Below are positions 26,131-34,907 of a stretch of DNA of 64,000 bases, piece after piece (the stretch's first letter is position 1; every line of letters starts with the position of its first letter). A model generated the notes under the pieces. That model was not told where the DNA came from and did not search any database. It saw only the letters and a list, made by a program, of their open reading frames with translations. The stretch is taken from contig NZ_JAILYJ010000004.1 of the NCBI RefSeq assembly GCF_019793465.1, forward strand, positions 1 to 64,000, read 5' to 3'. This DNA comes from Rhizobium croatiense. GTDB taxonomy: Bacteria > Pseudomonadota > Alphaproteobacteria > Rhizobiales > Rhizobiaceae. The position numbers and the translations under genes were made by a program.

Positions 26131-27624
26131 TCAGCTCAGCAGACCATCCATATGGATGAAGACGGTCAACGTATCCCTGTCGCTATGCTGCGAGGTGCCA
26201 TCGTTGACCCCGTAGCTGAAGGTTTCGCTCACATGTCCGTCATGATCGGCAGGCAGCTTCGTCTCATCGAGCGTAAAGGCATAGCTGCCATCCCGGTCGA
26301 CATGGATGGTGCCGTAATCCCCGGTCAGCGTCAGGCCGTGCTTGCCGACGGTTTCGTCGCCGAAGCGGCGAAGCGCCAAGGTCCCGTTGTCGGAACTGTC
26401 GTTTTCCAGAAGATTGCCGCGATGGGCCTCGCCCGTATCCGTGAAGATCTTCAAATTGTCATGAACCGCGACAACCGCCGGATCCGCGACGGCGTCCGTC
26501 GTTGCCGCCGCCGTGGTGGCAGTTGTTGCCAGCACCGTCTCGACATTGGCGACTGTATGGTTGTTGCTGACGGAAAAGGTACGCGCGTCGGCGACGGCAG
26601 GCGATATGCTGTAGACGTCGACGCCGCTTTCGATCGTATTGTTGTAGAAAGAGCCGGATGCCGGCCGGTCGACTTTCAGCGCCGACTGCGTGAGGTCGTC
26701 GAAGACATTGTCATGGACCTTGATACCGCTGCGGACATAGCTCGTGCCGTCGACGGGAGCGGTGACGACCACGCCCCACGCCCCGTCATGGATATGGTTG
26801 CCGGCGATATCGTAATCTCTGCTATTACCCTGATCGCCGAGACCGATGGCGAACGACCAGCTGTAACCGTGAAAGCCCGATATGTCGTTGTCGCGGATGG
26901 CGACATTCTTGCCCGCGGGGGCGCTGATGCCGAAGCCGCCGCCGGTCAGCGTATTGTCCTCGATCACTGCATTGGTGGCTCGCACCAGCGCTATGACGCC
27001 TTTCGAACTATCGGCTTGCGTCTGATCGAGATGACTGCCCTGGATCAGAATATTGCTGCTGTCGTTCACCTGGACGGCATCGGCCCTGGCGCCATGGCTG
27101 TTGGTCACCGTATTGTTAAGGAGTTTGACGCCGTCGACCTTTTCGATCCAGATGCCGTCGCCGTTGACGCCCGAGATCTTGCTGTCTTCGATCGTGATGT
27201 TCTTGCTGCTACGAAAGGTCACCGAACCTGCTTCGGCCGACGATCCCGCCTTGTCGATCTCGACGTTGCGCACCGTCCAATTCGAGACATTGCCGCCATA
27301 GATGGCCGCACCGCCAGTGTCTGATATCTTGAGGTTCTCGATGACGATATTCGAGGCGTAAAGACTGTGGACACCGTCATTGCCCCCATGGATAACAGGC
27401 GCCTCACCCGTGCCGTAACTGCCGATCTTGATCGGCGCGCTCTCGGTGCCGGAATATTTGATATCGAACTGCTCATTGAACACGCTTCCCTTAGCGAGAA
27501 GCACGCTGTCGCCCGGTTTCAGCGTCAAGGATTCCACTTTGGACAAAGTCGCAAAAGCCGAGTTCTGGCCCGTTCCGCTGTTGCGGTCGGAGCCAGTCGC
27601 TGAGTTCACATAGTAGATTGTCAT
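26131..27624 (-). CDS. Right-handed beta-helix protein B with C-terminal CHDL/VCBS domain
   Basis: A 497-residue paralog of beta-helix protein A, with nearly the same order of motifs: YVNSATGSDRNSGTGQNSAF, SNIVIENLKISDTGGAAIYG, DGIWIEKVDGVKLLNNTVTN, and YDIAGNHIHDGAWGVVV. A solenoid covers about residues 40-345. A Thr/Ala-rich linker (near 365-390) leads to a cadherin-like (CHDL/VCBS) domain: GTLALRRFGDETVGKHGLTL, then YGTIHVDRDGSYAFTLDE and FSYGVNDGTSQHSDRDTLTV. Such domains in rhizobial Rap and Ply proteins bind calcium and exopolysaccharide and accompany type I secretion. No Sec signal. Role at the cell surface or biofilm matrix is inferred. Confidence 0.78.
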   Translation of the reverse strand: MTIYYVNSATGSDRNSGTGQNSAFATLSKVESLTLKPGDSVLLAKGSVFNEQFDIKYSGTESAPIKIGSYGTGEAPVIHGGNDGVHSLYASNIVIENLKISDTGGAAIYGGNVSNWTVRNVEIDKAGSSAEAGSVTFRSSKNITIEDSKISGVNGDGIWIEKVDGVKLLNNTVTNSHGARADAVQVNDSSNILIQGSHLDQTQADSSKGVIALVRATNAVIEDNTLTGGGFGISAPAGKNVAIRDNDISGFHGYSWSFAIGLGDQGNSRDYDIAGNHIHDGAWGVVVTAPVDGTSYVRSGIKVHDNVFDDLTQSALKVDRPASGSFYNNTIESGVDVYSISPAVADARTFSVSNNHTVANVETVLATTATTAAATTDAVADPAVVAVHDNLKIFTDTGEAHRGNLLENDSSDNGTLALRRFGDETVGKHGLTLTGDYGTIHVDRDGSYAFTLDETKLPADHDGHVSETFSYGVNDGTSQHSDRDTLTVFIHMDGLLS

Positions 27625-27931
27625 ATCGCCATGTTGCCCTGTTCATCGGATCGCTATGTCGCCGCAGAGATCGACCGGGATCGATCAATCGCATGCGGCG
27701 GGGGCAACCGGCCACGGCAACAAGGCGAGAAGATGTTGTCAATGCGGCAGCGGGCAAATTCGCGGACCTTATTCCACGGGCAACCGCGCTGGCTTGACAA
27801 AGTCACAACTTAAGCCGGAAAAACAATAACTTCGAGGCGAATAAATCGCAGATGACCGGATAGGATACGGCTTGAATCAATTAGGTTAGCCCAGCCGGGA
27901 TGAAGGTGATTCGGTGCCGTGTCAGCGTCTT

Positions 27932-29214
27932 CTATCCCCTCGCCCGCAATGCCGAGGTCAGCGGCAGCCGCGTGGCGGCAATCGCCGGCAGGGCGCCGCC
28001 GAGGATGCCGATCGCAAGGCCGAGCAGGCCGGCGGTGAGGATCACCGCGCCGCTGACGTTGAGCTGAAAAGCCATCTTGGTGTGGTTGGCGCCCATCGTG
28101 CTTGCCTGCCAACCGTCGAAAGCCAGCCCGGAGGCGAGGACGCCGAGGCCGGCGCCCGCCAGCGAGAGCAGCACCGCCTCCACCCAGCTCGCAGCGAAAA
28201 CCGGCAGCCGGGTGAAACCGAGGAGGCGCAGCGTGGCGATCTCGACGCTGCGGTCGGAGACCGAACTCTCATCGTATTCAGGGCCCCCGCCGTCGCTCCG
28301 ATCGCCATCAGCAGGGCGATCGGCCAGCCGAACAGGCGGATGAGGCTCTCGGTCCGCTCGGCCTGGCCGGCATAGAAATCGGTCTCCGAGACGACGGTAA
28401 GCGGCGTGCCGGGCAAGGCCGACAGGCGATCGCGCAACGCCGCCAGCGCGGTTGCGGGATCGCCTGCGCCATCGAGCCGCACCCGCAGGCTCTGCACCGG
28501 CCCCTGCCGGTCGAAAGCCGACTGCACCGCTTCCAGATCCGCCCAAATCTCGGATTCGAAGGCGCTGCCGCCTGACGTGAAATGCCCGACGATCCTCCAG
28601 TCGAGCGCGCCGAGCCGGATCGTGTCGCCGACGGCAAGGCCGGGAAAGGTGTCCGCGATGCGGGCGCCGACGACGATCTCGCGCGCACCCGGCGAAAACA
28701 ACCGTCCTTGCGAAAGCCGCGCGCGCTCGCGTAAGGCAGGGCCGGTCACGTCCATGCCCCTCAGCGACAGCGTCTGCTCGGCGCCGTCGCCTTGCCTGAT
28801 ATCGACGGGGACGACGGTCTCGCGCGACAAAGCCGGCTCACCTGCGCCGTCGCGGGCGATCCCAGGGTTGCGGGCAATCCCAGGGTTGCGGGCAATCCCA
28901 GGGTTGCGGGCAATCCCAGGGTTGCGAGCAATCCCGCTATCGCCGCCCATGGCGGCAAGGCTGCGGATTGCTTCGGCCGGCACCTCCGAGCCGGTCTCCT
29001 GGTTGGTGCCGCCGCCGAGAACGATGGCGATATCAGGCGAGCCGGCGCCGGCAAGCGCGGCCTCGAAGCCCCGTGCCATCGCCAGAAAGCCCGCCAGCAC
29101 CGCCACGACCAGGGCGACCGACAGCACCATCGACAGCGAGATCGCGAGCCGCCGGGGCAGACTGCCGAGATTGACTCTGATCATGAGAAATATCTGCTTG
29201 AGCGCTGATGACAT
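27932..29214 (-). pseudogene. Frameshifted FtsX/MacB-type ABC permease gene with 18-bp repeats
   Basis: The frame from 29214 (MSSALKQIFLMIRVNLGSLP) covers the N-terminal helix, the periplasmic domain and IALLMAIGATAGALNTM. It then goes out of frame near 28270; the remainder, VSDRSVEIATLRLLGFTRLP to AIAATRLPLTSALRARG, is in a neighbouring frame and ends at 27932. A single-base change around AATACGATGAGAGTTC explains it. The DRSVEIATLRLLGF stretch is the conserved FtsX-family loop. The periplasmic domain carries GIARNP repeats. It is the last gene of the exporter operon. Unless the sequence is wrong at that base, the last three membrane helices are lost. Confidence 0.75.
28852..28940. repeat. 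18-bp tandem repeat (four full units and a partial fifth) inside the permease gene
   Basis: Units GCGGGCAATCCCAGGGTT start at 28852, 28870, 28888, 28906 and 28924; the first has one change (GCGGGCGATC) and the fifth is partial. On the coding (minus) strand each unit adds the six residues GIARNP, so copy number can vary without changing frame. Confidence 0.9.
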
Positions 29215-29218
29215 TGGA

Positions 29219-30358
29219 CTATCTCGTTCTGAAGGCGTTGATGATGGGCAGGCGCATGGCGCTGACCGCAGGCAGCAGCCCGGTCAGCAGGCCGAGCCCC
29301 GCGATGATGGCGAAAGATTTGATGAGAAGGGTCGCGCCGAAGACGAGGCCGAATTCCGGCTCGATCGAAAGCGTCGCGAGCTTGGCGAGAACGAGCCCAC
29401 CTGCGCCGCCGACAACGAAGATGAACAGCGTCTCGCCGACGACAAGCGCCATGATCCGCCCCCTGGAAAAACCGAGCACCTTCATGACGCCGATCTCGAA
29501 ACGACGCTCGCGCACGGCAAACAGCATGGTGTTGATCGCGATCATCAGGATGGTGACGAAGGCCGCACCGACGACAAGGCTGACGATCAGGCCGACATCG
29601 GCGAATTGCCTGAGAAACGCCTCGAGGAATTGCTTTTCCGATTGCGTCCGCGTCTGCGCCGCCGAATTGGCGAACAGAGCGTCGATCCGCGCCGCCAGTA
29701 TGCCTGGCGACACGCCCGGACGCGGACGCACCACGAAGGCGTCGACCGTATCCTTGTCGCCCGCACGGGCGGCATTGAGCGCGTCGTAGCGGGCCAGCAT
29801 GAAATAGGTGTCGGTGCCGGCATCAGCGCCCTCGAAGATGCCCGCGATGGTGAAGCTCCAGTTCCGGCTGCCGTCGGTCCTGGTCAGCTGGCCGGTAAAG
29901 CCGATGCGCTGGCCGATCGACCAGCCCTGAGCCTCCGCTAGCGCCCTGCCGACCAACACCCGGTCGCCGCCCTCTTCGAGCGCCGCGGTCAGCTCCGGCG
30001 TCAGCCCGAGCTCTTCGCCGTTGGCCGCCGCAATGGCCTGCGGCTCGACGGCGCTGACGACAACCACATTCTTCTCGACCTCGACGAAGCCCCGCATGCG
30101 CGCGGTATAGGCGACGGCGGCGATATCGGGGTCGGCCGCGATGCGATTGATATAGCCAAGCGGCAGAGGCAGGCCTCGTCCCGACTTGTTGAAGACGCCG
30201 AGCAGATTGTCGCTGGCGCCGGCCGCGCCCTGGCTGCCGGCAACGAAGCTCGCCGTCAGCCCGTAGATCAGAAAGGCGACGCCGACCGAAAACATCAGCA
30301 AAATGGCGCGCAGCCGCTTGCGCCAGGCATTGCGCCGCATGAGCTCGAAGAAGGTCAT
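29219..30358 (-). CDS. ABC exporter permease, FtsX/MacB type
   Basis: A 379-residue permease with one N-terminal helix (ILLMFSVGVAFLIYGLTASF), a long periplasmic domain (residues ~45-260) and three C-terminal helices (LIVSLVVGAAFVTILMIAIN; ALVVGETLFIFVVGGAGGLV; SFAIIAGLGLLTGLLPAVSA), the MacB/LolE layout. FEIGVMKVLGFSRGRIMALV is the conserved cytoplasmic loop contacting the ATPase. Its ATG overlaps the ATPase stop by four bases (ATGA), and the second, broken permease starts 5 bp after its end, so the three are one operon. Confidence 0.88.
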   Translation of the reverse strand: MTFFELMRRNAWRKRLRAILLMFSVGVAFLIYGLTASFVAGSQGAAGASDNLLGVFNKSGRGLPLPLGYINRIAADPDIAAVAYTARMRGFVEVEKNVVVVSAVEPQAIAAANGEELGLTPELTAALEEGGDRVLVGRALAEAQGWSIGQRIGFTGQLTRTDGSRNWSFTIAGIFEGADAGTDTYFMLARYDALNAARAGDKDTVDAFVVRPRPGVSPGILAARIDALFANSAAQTRTQSEKQFLEAFLRQFADVGLIVSLVVGAAFVTILMIAINTMLFAVRERRFEIGVMKVLGFSRGRIMALVVGETLFIFVVGGAGGLVLAKLATLSIEPEFGLVFGATLLIKSFAIIAGLGLLTGLLPAVSAMRLPIINAFRTR

Positions 30359-31059
30359 CGGCCCGCCCTTTCCTCGCTGACGAATTCGCCCTTGTTGAGA
30401 TGCAGCGTGCGCCGGGCGAAGGAAGCGGCCTCGGGATCATGCGTGACCATGATGATGGTCTTCTGAAGCTCGCGATTGAGAAAGCTCAGCATCTCGAGGA
30501 TATCATTGGCCGATTTTCGATCGAGATCGCCGGTCGGTTCGTCGCAGAGAAGAAGATCGGGATCGCCGATGATGGCGCGCGCAATGCCGACACGCTGCTG
30601 CTGCCCGCCGGACATGCTGGAGGGAAACTGCCGCTGCCGGCCGGCAAGCCCGACGAGTTCCATGACGGTATCGACGCGGGCCCGCCGCTCCTTGCGCCCG
30701 AGCGGCTTCAGAAGCAGCGGCAGCTCGATATTTTCCGCCGCATTCAGCATCGGCAGCAGGTTGTAGAATTGGAAGACGATGCCCATGCTGTGTGCCCGCC
30801 AGGCCGCCCTGGCGCCTTCGCCCATCTGTTCGAGATGGCTGCGCCCGATCCGGATCTCGCCGGCATCGGGGCTGTCGATGCCGCCGAGCATATTCAGCAG
30901 CGTTGATTTCCCCGAACCGGACGGCCCCATGACAGCAACGAAGTCGCCGCGCGGAATGGAAAGGTCGAGTCCGGAGAAAATCGGGATCGTCTCTCTCCCG
31001 ATCCTGAACGCCTTTCTGACGCCGGCGAGCGCGATGAAGGGGTCGTGGCTGTCGGTCAT
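30355..31059 (-). CDS. ABC exporter ATPase, LolD/MacB type
   Basis: A 234-residue cytoplasmic ATPase. Walker A GPSGSGKST is near residue 44, the signature MSGGQQQRVGIARAII near 145, Walker B LLLCDEPTGDLD near 165 and the H-loop His in MVTHDPEAA near 205. The FQFYNLLPMLNAAENIELPL stretch is typical of the LolD/MacB group, which powers FtsX-type permeases. ATG at 31059 has AAGGAG seven bases upstream. It overlaps the downstream permease by four bases. It would energise export with the adaptor encoded upstream. Confidence 0.92.
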   Translation of the reverse strand: MTDSHDPFIALAGVRKAFRIGRETIPIFSGLDLSIPRGDFVAVMGPSGSGKSTLLNMLGGIDSPDAGEIRIGRSHLEQMGEGARAAWRAHSMGIVFQFYNLLPMLNAAENIELPLLLKPLGRKERRARVDTVMELVGLAGRQRQFPSSMSGGQQQRVGIARAIIGDPDLLLCDEPTGDLDRKSANDILEMLSFLNRELQKTIIMVTHDPEAASFARRTLHLNKGEFVSEERAGR

Positions 31060-31099
31060 TGCTTTGCTCCTTGGTGATGGATTGTCGATATCGCAGAGG

Positions 31100-31260
31100 C
31101 CGCCCTCGTCCTTCGAGGCCCTTGCGGGGCACCTCAGGATGAGGTCGGAGAGAGGGCGTGCCATGGAGCACACCGGTCAGCCACCGGCCCCCACGGCACG
31201 ACGATCAGTCTTCATCCTGAGGTGCGTAGGCCAACGGCCGGAGCCTCGAAGGATGGGGGC
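31100..31260. repeat. Two copies of the CATCCTGAGG palindromic repeat
   Basis: One copy runs CTTCGAGGCCCTTGCGGGGC then ACCTCAGGATGAGG at about 31110-31145. The other runs CATCCTGAGGTGCG to GCCTCGAAGGATG at 31215-31256, preceded by ACGATCAGTCTT. They lie between the adaptor gene's end and the ATPase start, and the second encodes the last residues of the adaptor. Confidence 0.65.
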
Positions 31261-32387
31261 GGGTGAAGAGCGCCCGCGCTCCCCTCACCCACCACAAGCC
31301 GAATGCGCGCCGCCATCGCAGGGCGCATGCCGGAAGGTGGCGACGTGAGCGACAGGCGCAGCGTCACCGTCCCCTTCTCACGCGAAATGACGGGCGCGAT
31401 CTTCGCCACTTCCACTGCAAAGGGCTGGCCCGGAAAGCCGTCGAGCACCGCCTCGCCTGAGAGGCCCTGCCGCATCAGCGCGATGTTGGCTTCGGCCACA
31501 TCCGCATCGATGACCATCTTCGCCGTATCGGTAATCTCAAGCAGGCTTTCATTCTCCCGCACGCTGTCCTCGCGCGACAGCACGGTGTCGCCGACATGCG
31601 CGTCGAGCCGCGTCACGGTGCCCGAAATCGGCGCTCGCACGGTCAGCGCCTCGACCTGCTCGCGCGCCCTGTCGATGTCGAGCCTGGCTTTGGCTACATC
31701 CTGCCGCGCCCGCAGGGCAGCATTCTCGGCCGTGTCGAAAGCCGTCTTCGCCTCCTCCAGCGCTTGCGCCGACATCGCATCCCGCCCGGCCAGCCGCTCG
31801 GTACGTGTCAGCGATGACCGCGCCTGCGCGAGCTCGATATTCCTCGCATCAAGCGCCAGCGCCGCCGCCCGTTCCGATATCTTCGCACCGCGGAGCGCAA
31901 ACCGGGCGCCGGCATCGTCGAGCCGCGCCAGCACCTGCCCCGCCTCGACCTTGTCGCCCGCCTCGACCTCGACGGCGACAACCCGGCCCTCATATTTGGA
32001 AAAAACGATGGCGGTGTCGGGCGCCACGACGTAGCCGGAGCCGGTAACTTCACGGGACGGCGCGGCCCTACTCTTCGCTCCATCGTCGGCCGGAGGCCGC
32101 ATTCCCTCAACAATCGCACCGCCCCCGGCCGGCGCCTCATGAGCGGATATCCCAGGGTGGTCGCCCGAAACTCCCGCAATCGCGGCCTCGATTCGCTCCA
32201 GCGTCCGAGGTCCGTAGAGAGCAACCACCGCCAACGATGCCGTCGCTGCAACGACAAGTATTGCGCCAGGGATCATGCGCCGCCGGGCACGAGGCTCCGG
32301 CAGCTCCGTCTTGAAGGCCACCGGCTCGATCGAAAGCGATCTCAGTTGGGCGGCAAGGGTTCGATCATGTTCTGATGTCGTGTTCAT
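31212..32387 (-). CDS. HlyD/MacA-type periplasmic adaptor (membrane fusion protein)
   Basis: A 391-residue protein with one N-terminal anchor helix (ILVVAATASLAVVAL, residues ~38-52), a lipoyl half near ALNKVE-type strands (VVAVEVEAGDKVEAGQVLAR), a coiled-coil hairpin (residues ~155-230, LALDARNIELAQARSSLTRT to DIDRAREQVEALT), then VRAPISGTVTRLDAHVGDTV and a beta-barrel with FPGQPFAVEVAKIAP. It bridges the inner-membrane ABC exporter to an outer-membrane channel. ATG at 32387 is the family-like start. The C-terminal tail PPPSFEAPAVGLRTSG is encoded by the intergenic palindromic repeat, so the gene's original stop has been replaced. Confidence 0.82.
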   Translation of the reverse strand: MNTTSEHDRTLAAQLRSLSIEPVAFKTELPEPRARRRMIPGAILVVAATASLAVVALYGPRTLERIEAAIAGVSGDHPGISAHEAPAGGGAIVEGMRPPADDGAKSRAAPSREVTGSGYVVAPDTAIVFSKYEGRVVAVEVEAGDKVEAGQVLARLDDAGARFALRGAKISERAAALALDARNIELAQARSSLTRTERLAGRDAMSAQALEEAKTAFDTAENAALRARQDVAKARLDIDRAREQVEALTVRAPISGTVTRLDAHVGDTVLSREDSVRENESLLEITDTAKMVIDADVAEANIALMRQGLSGEAVLDGFPGQPFAVEVAKIAPVISREKGTVTLRLSLTSPPSGMRPAMAARIRLVVGEGSAGALHPPPSFEAPAVGLRTSG

Positions 32388-32479
32388 GCCGGCCAACATC
32401 ACCGACCCGGCAGAAATCGCGACCTCGAACACGATCCGGGACGTCCTCGATCGCGATTGTGTACGTGGTCGTGGCCGGC

Positions 32480-32655
32480 ATCGCCCTTCGGGGCCCCTAC
32501 TCGGCGCCTCAGCATGAGGCCGGAGCGAGGGCCCGGCTTGCCTCACCGGCGAACGCGCGCGCCCTGCCGCCGAGAGCCTAGCCGCAGGCCACAACAATCA
32601 GCCCTCATGGTGAGGAGGCCCGCCGGGCCGTCTCGAACCACGAGGGCGGGTGGCT
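32480..32655. repeat. Two further copies of the palindromic repeat upstream of the adaptor gene
   Basis: Copies lie at about 32484-32535 (CGCCCTTCGGGGCCCC to CCTCAGCATGAGGCCGGAGC) and 32600-32655 (ACAATCAGCCCTCATGGTGA to CTCGAACCACGAGGGCGGG). They fill most of the 273-bp gap between the broken AraC regulator and the adaptor gene, where the operon promoter should also lie (around 32390-32470). Confidence 0.6.
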
Positions 32656-32660
32656 GCGCA

Positions 32661-33699
32661 CTACAGCTTGTCTATCGCCGACGAACCGCCGCCCTCCGCC
32701 TTCCTCTGCCGCCAGGCGAGCGGGGTCATATCCGTCACCCGGCGGAATTCGCGGTTGAAATTGGACTTCGTCTGGAAGCCGACGTCGAACATCACTTCGG
32801 TCACCGATTTTTCGGTGACCGAAAGCAGGCGGCAGGCCTCGCCGATCCTGTAATCATTGACATATTGCGAGACGTTCTTGTCCATCGCCCGGTTGATCGC
32901 CGCCGAGATCTGGCGCGCGGGGATGCCGGCCTTGCGGGCGAGCCGGTCGAGATTGAGATTGGCGTCGCGATAGAGCTTCCTTGTCACCATCAGCGCGTCG
33001 ACGGTAGCGATCGTCTCCTTGTCTTCGCTCGCCTCCGGCCTCGCCGCCGCCTCCGCCGTTCGGCCGGCGCCCGGCTTCGGCTGGCGGCGGCCGCCGCAGT
33101 GCCGAGAATGACGAGGGCGGCGAGATTGCCGACGCTGATCACGGTCAGCGCGTGCTCGCCATGCGCCCAGGTGAAGTCGAAGAAGACGAAGGTATCGACC
33201 GCGGCCGACAGGCAGAGCGCCGCCGCCGTGAAGATGATGGCCCGATAGGCCGGCACCGCTCCCTCGAAAGGCGCGAGCCGAAGCGCATCTGCGCCCGGGC
33301 GCATCAGCAGCAGGATCGCCAAGGCGTAACCGACGAAGATCAGCACCAGCGCAATGTCGATCGCCTCCCGCCAGAACGCCACCAGCAGCAGGATGAGGAC
33401 GGCGGGCACGGCATGCAGCCCGAGGCGTCCCGCAAGCGGCCGCCAGCTCGTCTCACCAGCCTGGAAACGCCGGCATAGGCGAGCGGCGGCACCGTCGCCG
33501 CGATGACAGGAGCGATCACGCCGACCACCTGCATCCCATAGCCCCAACGCAAGCCGGAGAGGACGGATTGCAGTGCGCTCAGCAGGATGAGCACCAGAAA
33601 CGGCCGGTTGGGTTGCCCCTCCTCGTCGCGTCTGAAGACGATGACGAAGAGGATGAGCAGAAGGAGGGCGACGACGAAGGGAAGCGGAATGAACAGCAT
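32661..33699 (-). pseudogene. AraC-type regulator with multi-helix membrane N-terminus, two frameshifts
   Basis: From ATG at 33699 the frame reads MLFIPLPFVVALLLLILFVI and LVLILLSALQSVLSGLRWGY (membrane helices). Near 33450 the reading moves to the next frame, VPAVLILLLVAFWREAIDIA to GNLAALVILGTAAAAASRSR. Near 33075 it moves again to AARPEASEDKETIATVDALM and VTRKLYRDANLNLDRLARKA, then EVMFDVGFQTKSNFNREFRR (AraC HTH) to the stop at 32661. One base lost at each point would restore about 345 residues. The family (7-helix sensor plus AraC HTH) often controls adjacent transporters; it lies upstream of and co-oriented with the exporter operon. Confidence 0.7.
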
Positions 33700-33846
33700 G
33701 GCCTGGCGGGATCGGGATCACGGATAGACGGCCATCATTGCCGACATCCTCGCGCGAAGCGACCTCCATCGTGTTTTAGAACGCGTTTTCAGGAGAAATT
33801 CTTTTGAATTGACGGCCGCCGGCCGAGCTAGCCATGAACGCCGGCA

Positions 33847-34428
33847 TCAGACGCGTTGCAGGAATGCAAGCACGCGCGCCGTCAGGAGCGCGGTGGCATC
33901 CGCGTCATAGGACGGAAGCGAGCTGTCAGCGAAATAGTGCTGGTCGCCGGGGTAGAGAAAGAGCTCCGCGTCCGCGACCTTCGCGACGATCTCGCGGGCG
34001 GCATCGATGTCGCCCTCGCCGACGAAGATCGGGTCGTTGTCCATACCGTGGATCTGCACCGCGACACCATCCGGCCAGGGTCCGAAGGCCCATTCGCCGC
34101 TAATCGGCAGGCAGGAATAGAAAAGCAGAGCTCCACGGGCTCCTGGCCGCGTTTGTGCCAGCTTCTGCGCCGGCAACACACCGAATGAGAAACCGGCATA
34201 GACAAGTTCGGCAGGCAGTTCGTCGGCAACCCGGACGCCGCGCTCCCTGATGGCGTCGAACCCGTTCTCGCCGATATGGGCGAGACCTTCCTCGATGCTT
34301 CCGAACGTGCGGCCATCGAACAGGTCAGGCGTGTGCACGATGTGGCCGGCAGCCCTGATATCGTCGGCGAAGGCCCGCACTCCAGGCGTCAGCCCCTGGG
34401 CGTGATGGAACAGCAAGATTTCAGCCAT
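33847..34428 (-). CDS. Dienelactone hydrolase family protein
   Basis: A 193-residue alpha/beta hydrolase of the DLH family. The nucleophile-elbow region is YAGFSFGVLPAQKLA near residue 85 (Ser in place of the classical Cys in GxSxG as GFSFG), an acidic residue sits in QIHGMDNDPIFVGEGD near 145, and the His in YPGDQHYFADSSLP near 165 completes the triad. ATG at 34428 has GGAGG six bases upstream. It is 106 bp downstream of the oxidase operon on the same strand, but the function is not obviously linked. Substrate unknown. Confidence 0.82.
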   Translation of the reverse strand: MAEILLFHHAQGLTPGVRAFADDIRAAGHIVHTPDLFDGRTFGSIEEGLAHIGENGFDAIRERGVRVADELPAELVYAGFSFGVLPAQKLAQTRPGARGALLFYSCLPISGEWAFGPWPDGVAVQIHGMDNDPIFVGEGDIDAAREIVAKVADAELFLYPGDQHYFADSSLPSYDADATALLTARVLAFLQRV

Positions 34429-34534
34429 AGGCGCCTCCGGGAGAGTCGGCACATTTTGATAAAAGTTCGCAGCAGTCCGGATTGAGCGCGCGGCAGCCGT
34501 CTCCGATGTCGCGGCTCTGCTCCGATGACCGGTT

Positions 34535-34900
34535 CTATGGCGTCGCGCCGAAGAAGGCGAGCCGGGTGAAGATCGTATACTGCGATTCCGATACCATCAG
34601 CGCGACGAAGACCAGCACCAGCACCGGCGGCAGCAGGATGGCGTAGACGAGCGCCAGCCGTTCCCAGGCCATGTGCATGAAAACCGCAACGATCAGCCCG
34701 GCCTTCAGCATCATGAACACCAGGATCAGAAACCACCGGAGATAGCCCTGGATGCCGAGATAATCGACCATGTAGGAAAAGGCGCTGAGCACGAAGAGCA
34801 GGCCCCAGACGAAGAGATAGAGCCGGATCGGATGCTGCTGCCCGCTATGTGCCTGTACATGTACCGTTTGGCTTTGCCCATGCGCCGTTGTCTCGCTCAT
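34535..34900 (-). CDS. Cytochrome c oxidase subunit IV-like protein
   Basis: A 121-residue protein with three membrane helices: LYLFVWGLLFVLSAFSYMVD, WFLILVFMMLKAGLIVAVFM and LALVYAILLPPVLVLVFVAL, and a hydrophilic His-rich N-terminus. The LIVAVFMHMAWE segment is the COX4_pro/CyoD-like signature. ATG at 34900 follows the second subunit III gene by seven bases, so it is the last gene of the oxidase operon. It probably helps assembly or stability of the CuB centre; it has no redox cofactor. Confidence 0.85.
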   Translation of the reverse strand: MSETTAHGQSQTVHVQAHSGQQHPIRLYLFVWGLLFVLSAFSYMVDYLGIQGYLRWFLILVFMMLKAGLIVAVFMHMAWERLALVYAILLPPVLVLVFVALMVSESQYTIFTRLAFFGATP

Positions 34901-34907
34901 GACGACC

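Noticed and set aside
28852..28940. Possible CRISPR array
   Set aside because: The repeats are contiguous 18-mers without spacers and lie in frame inside a permease gene.
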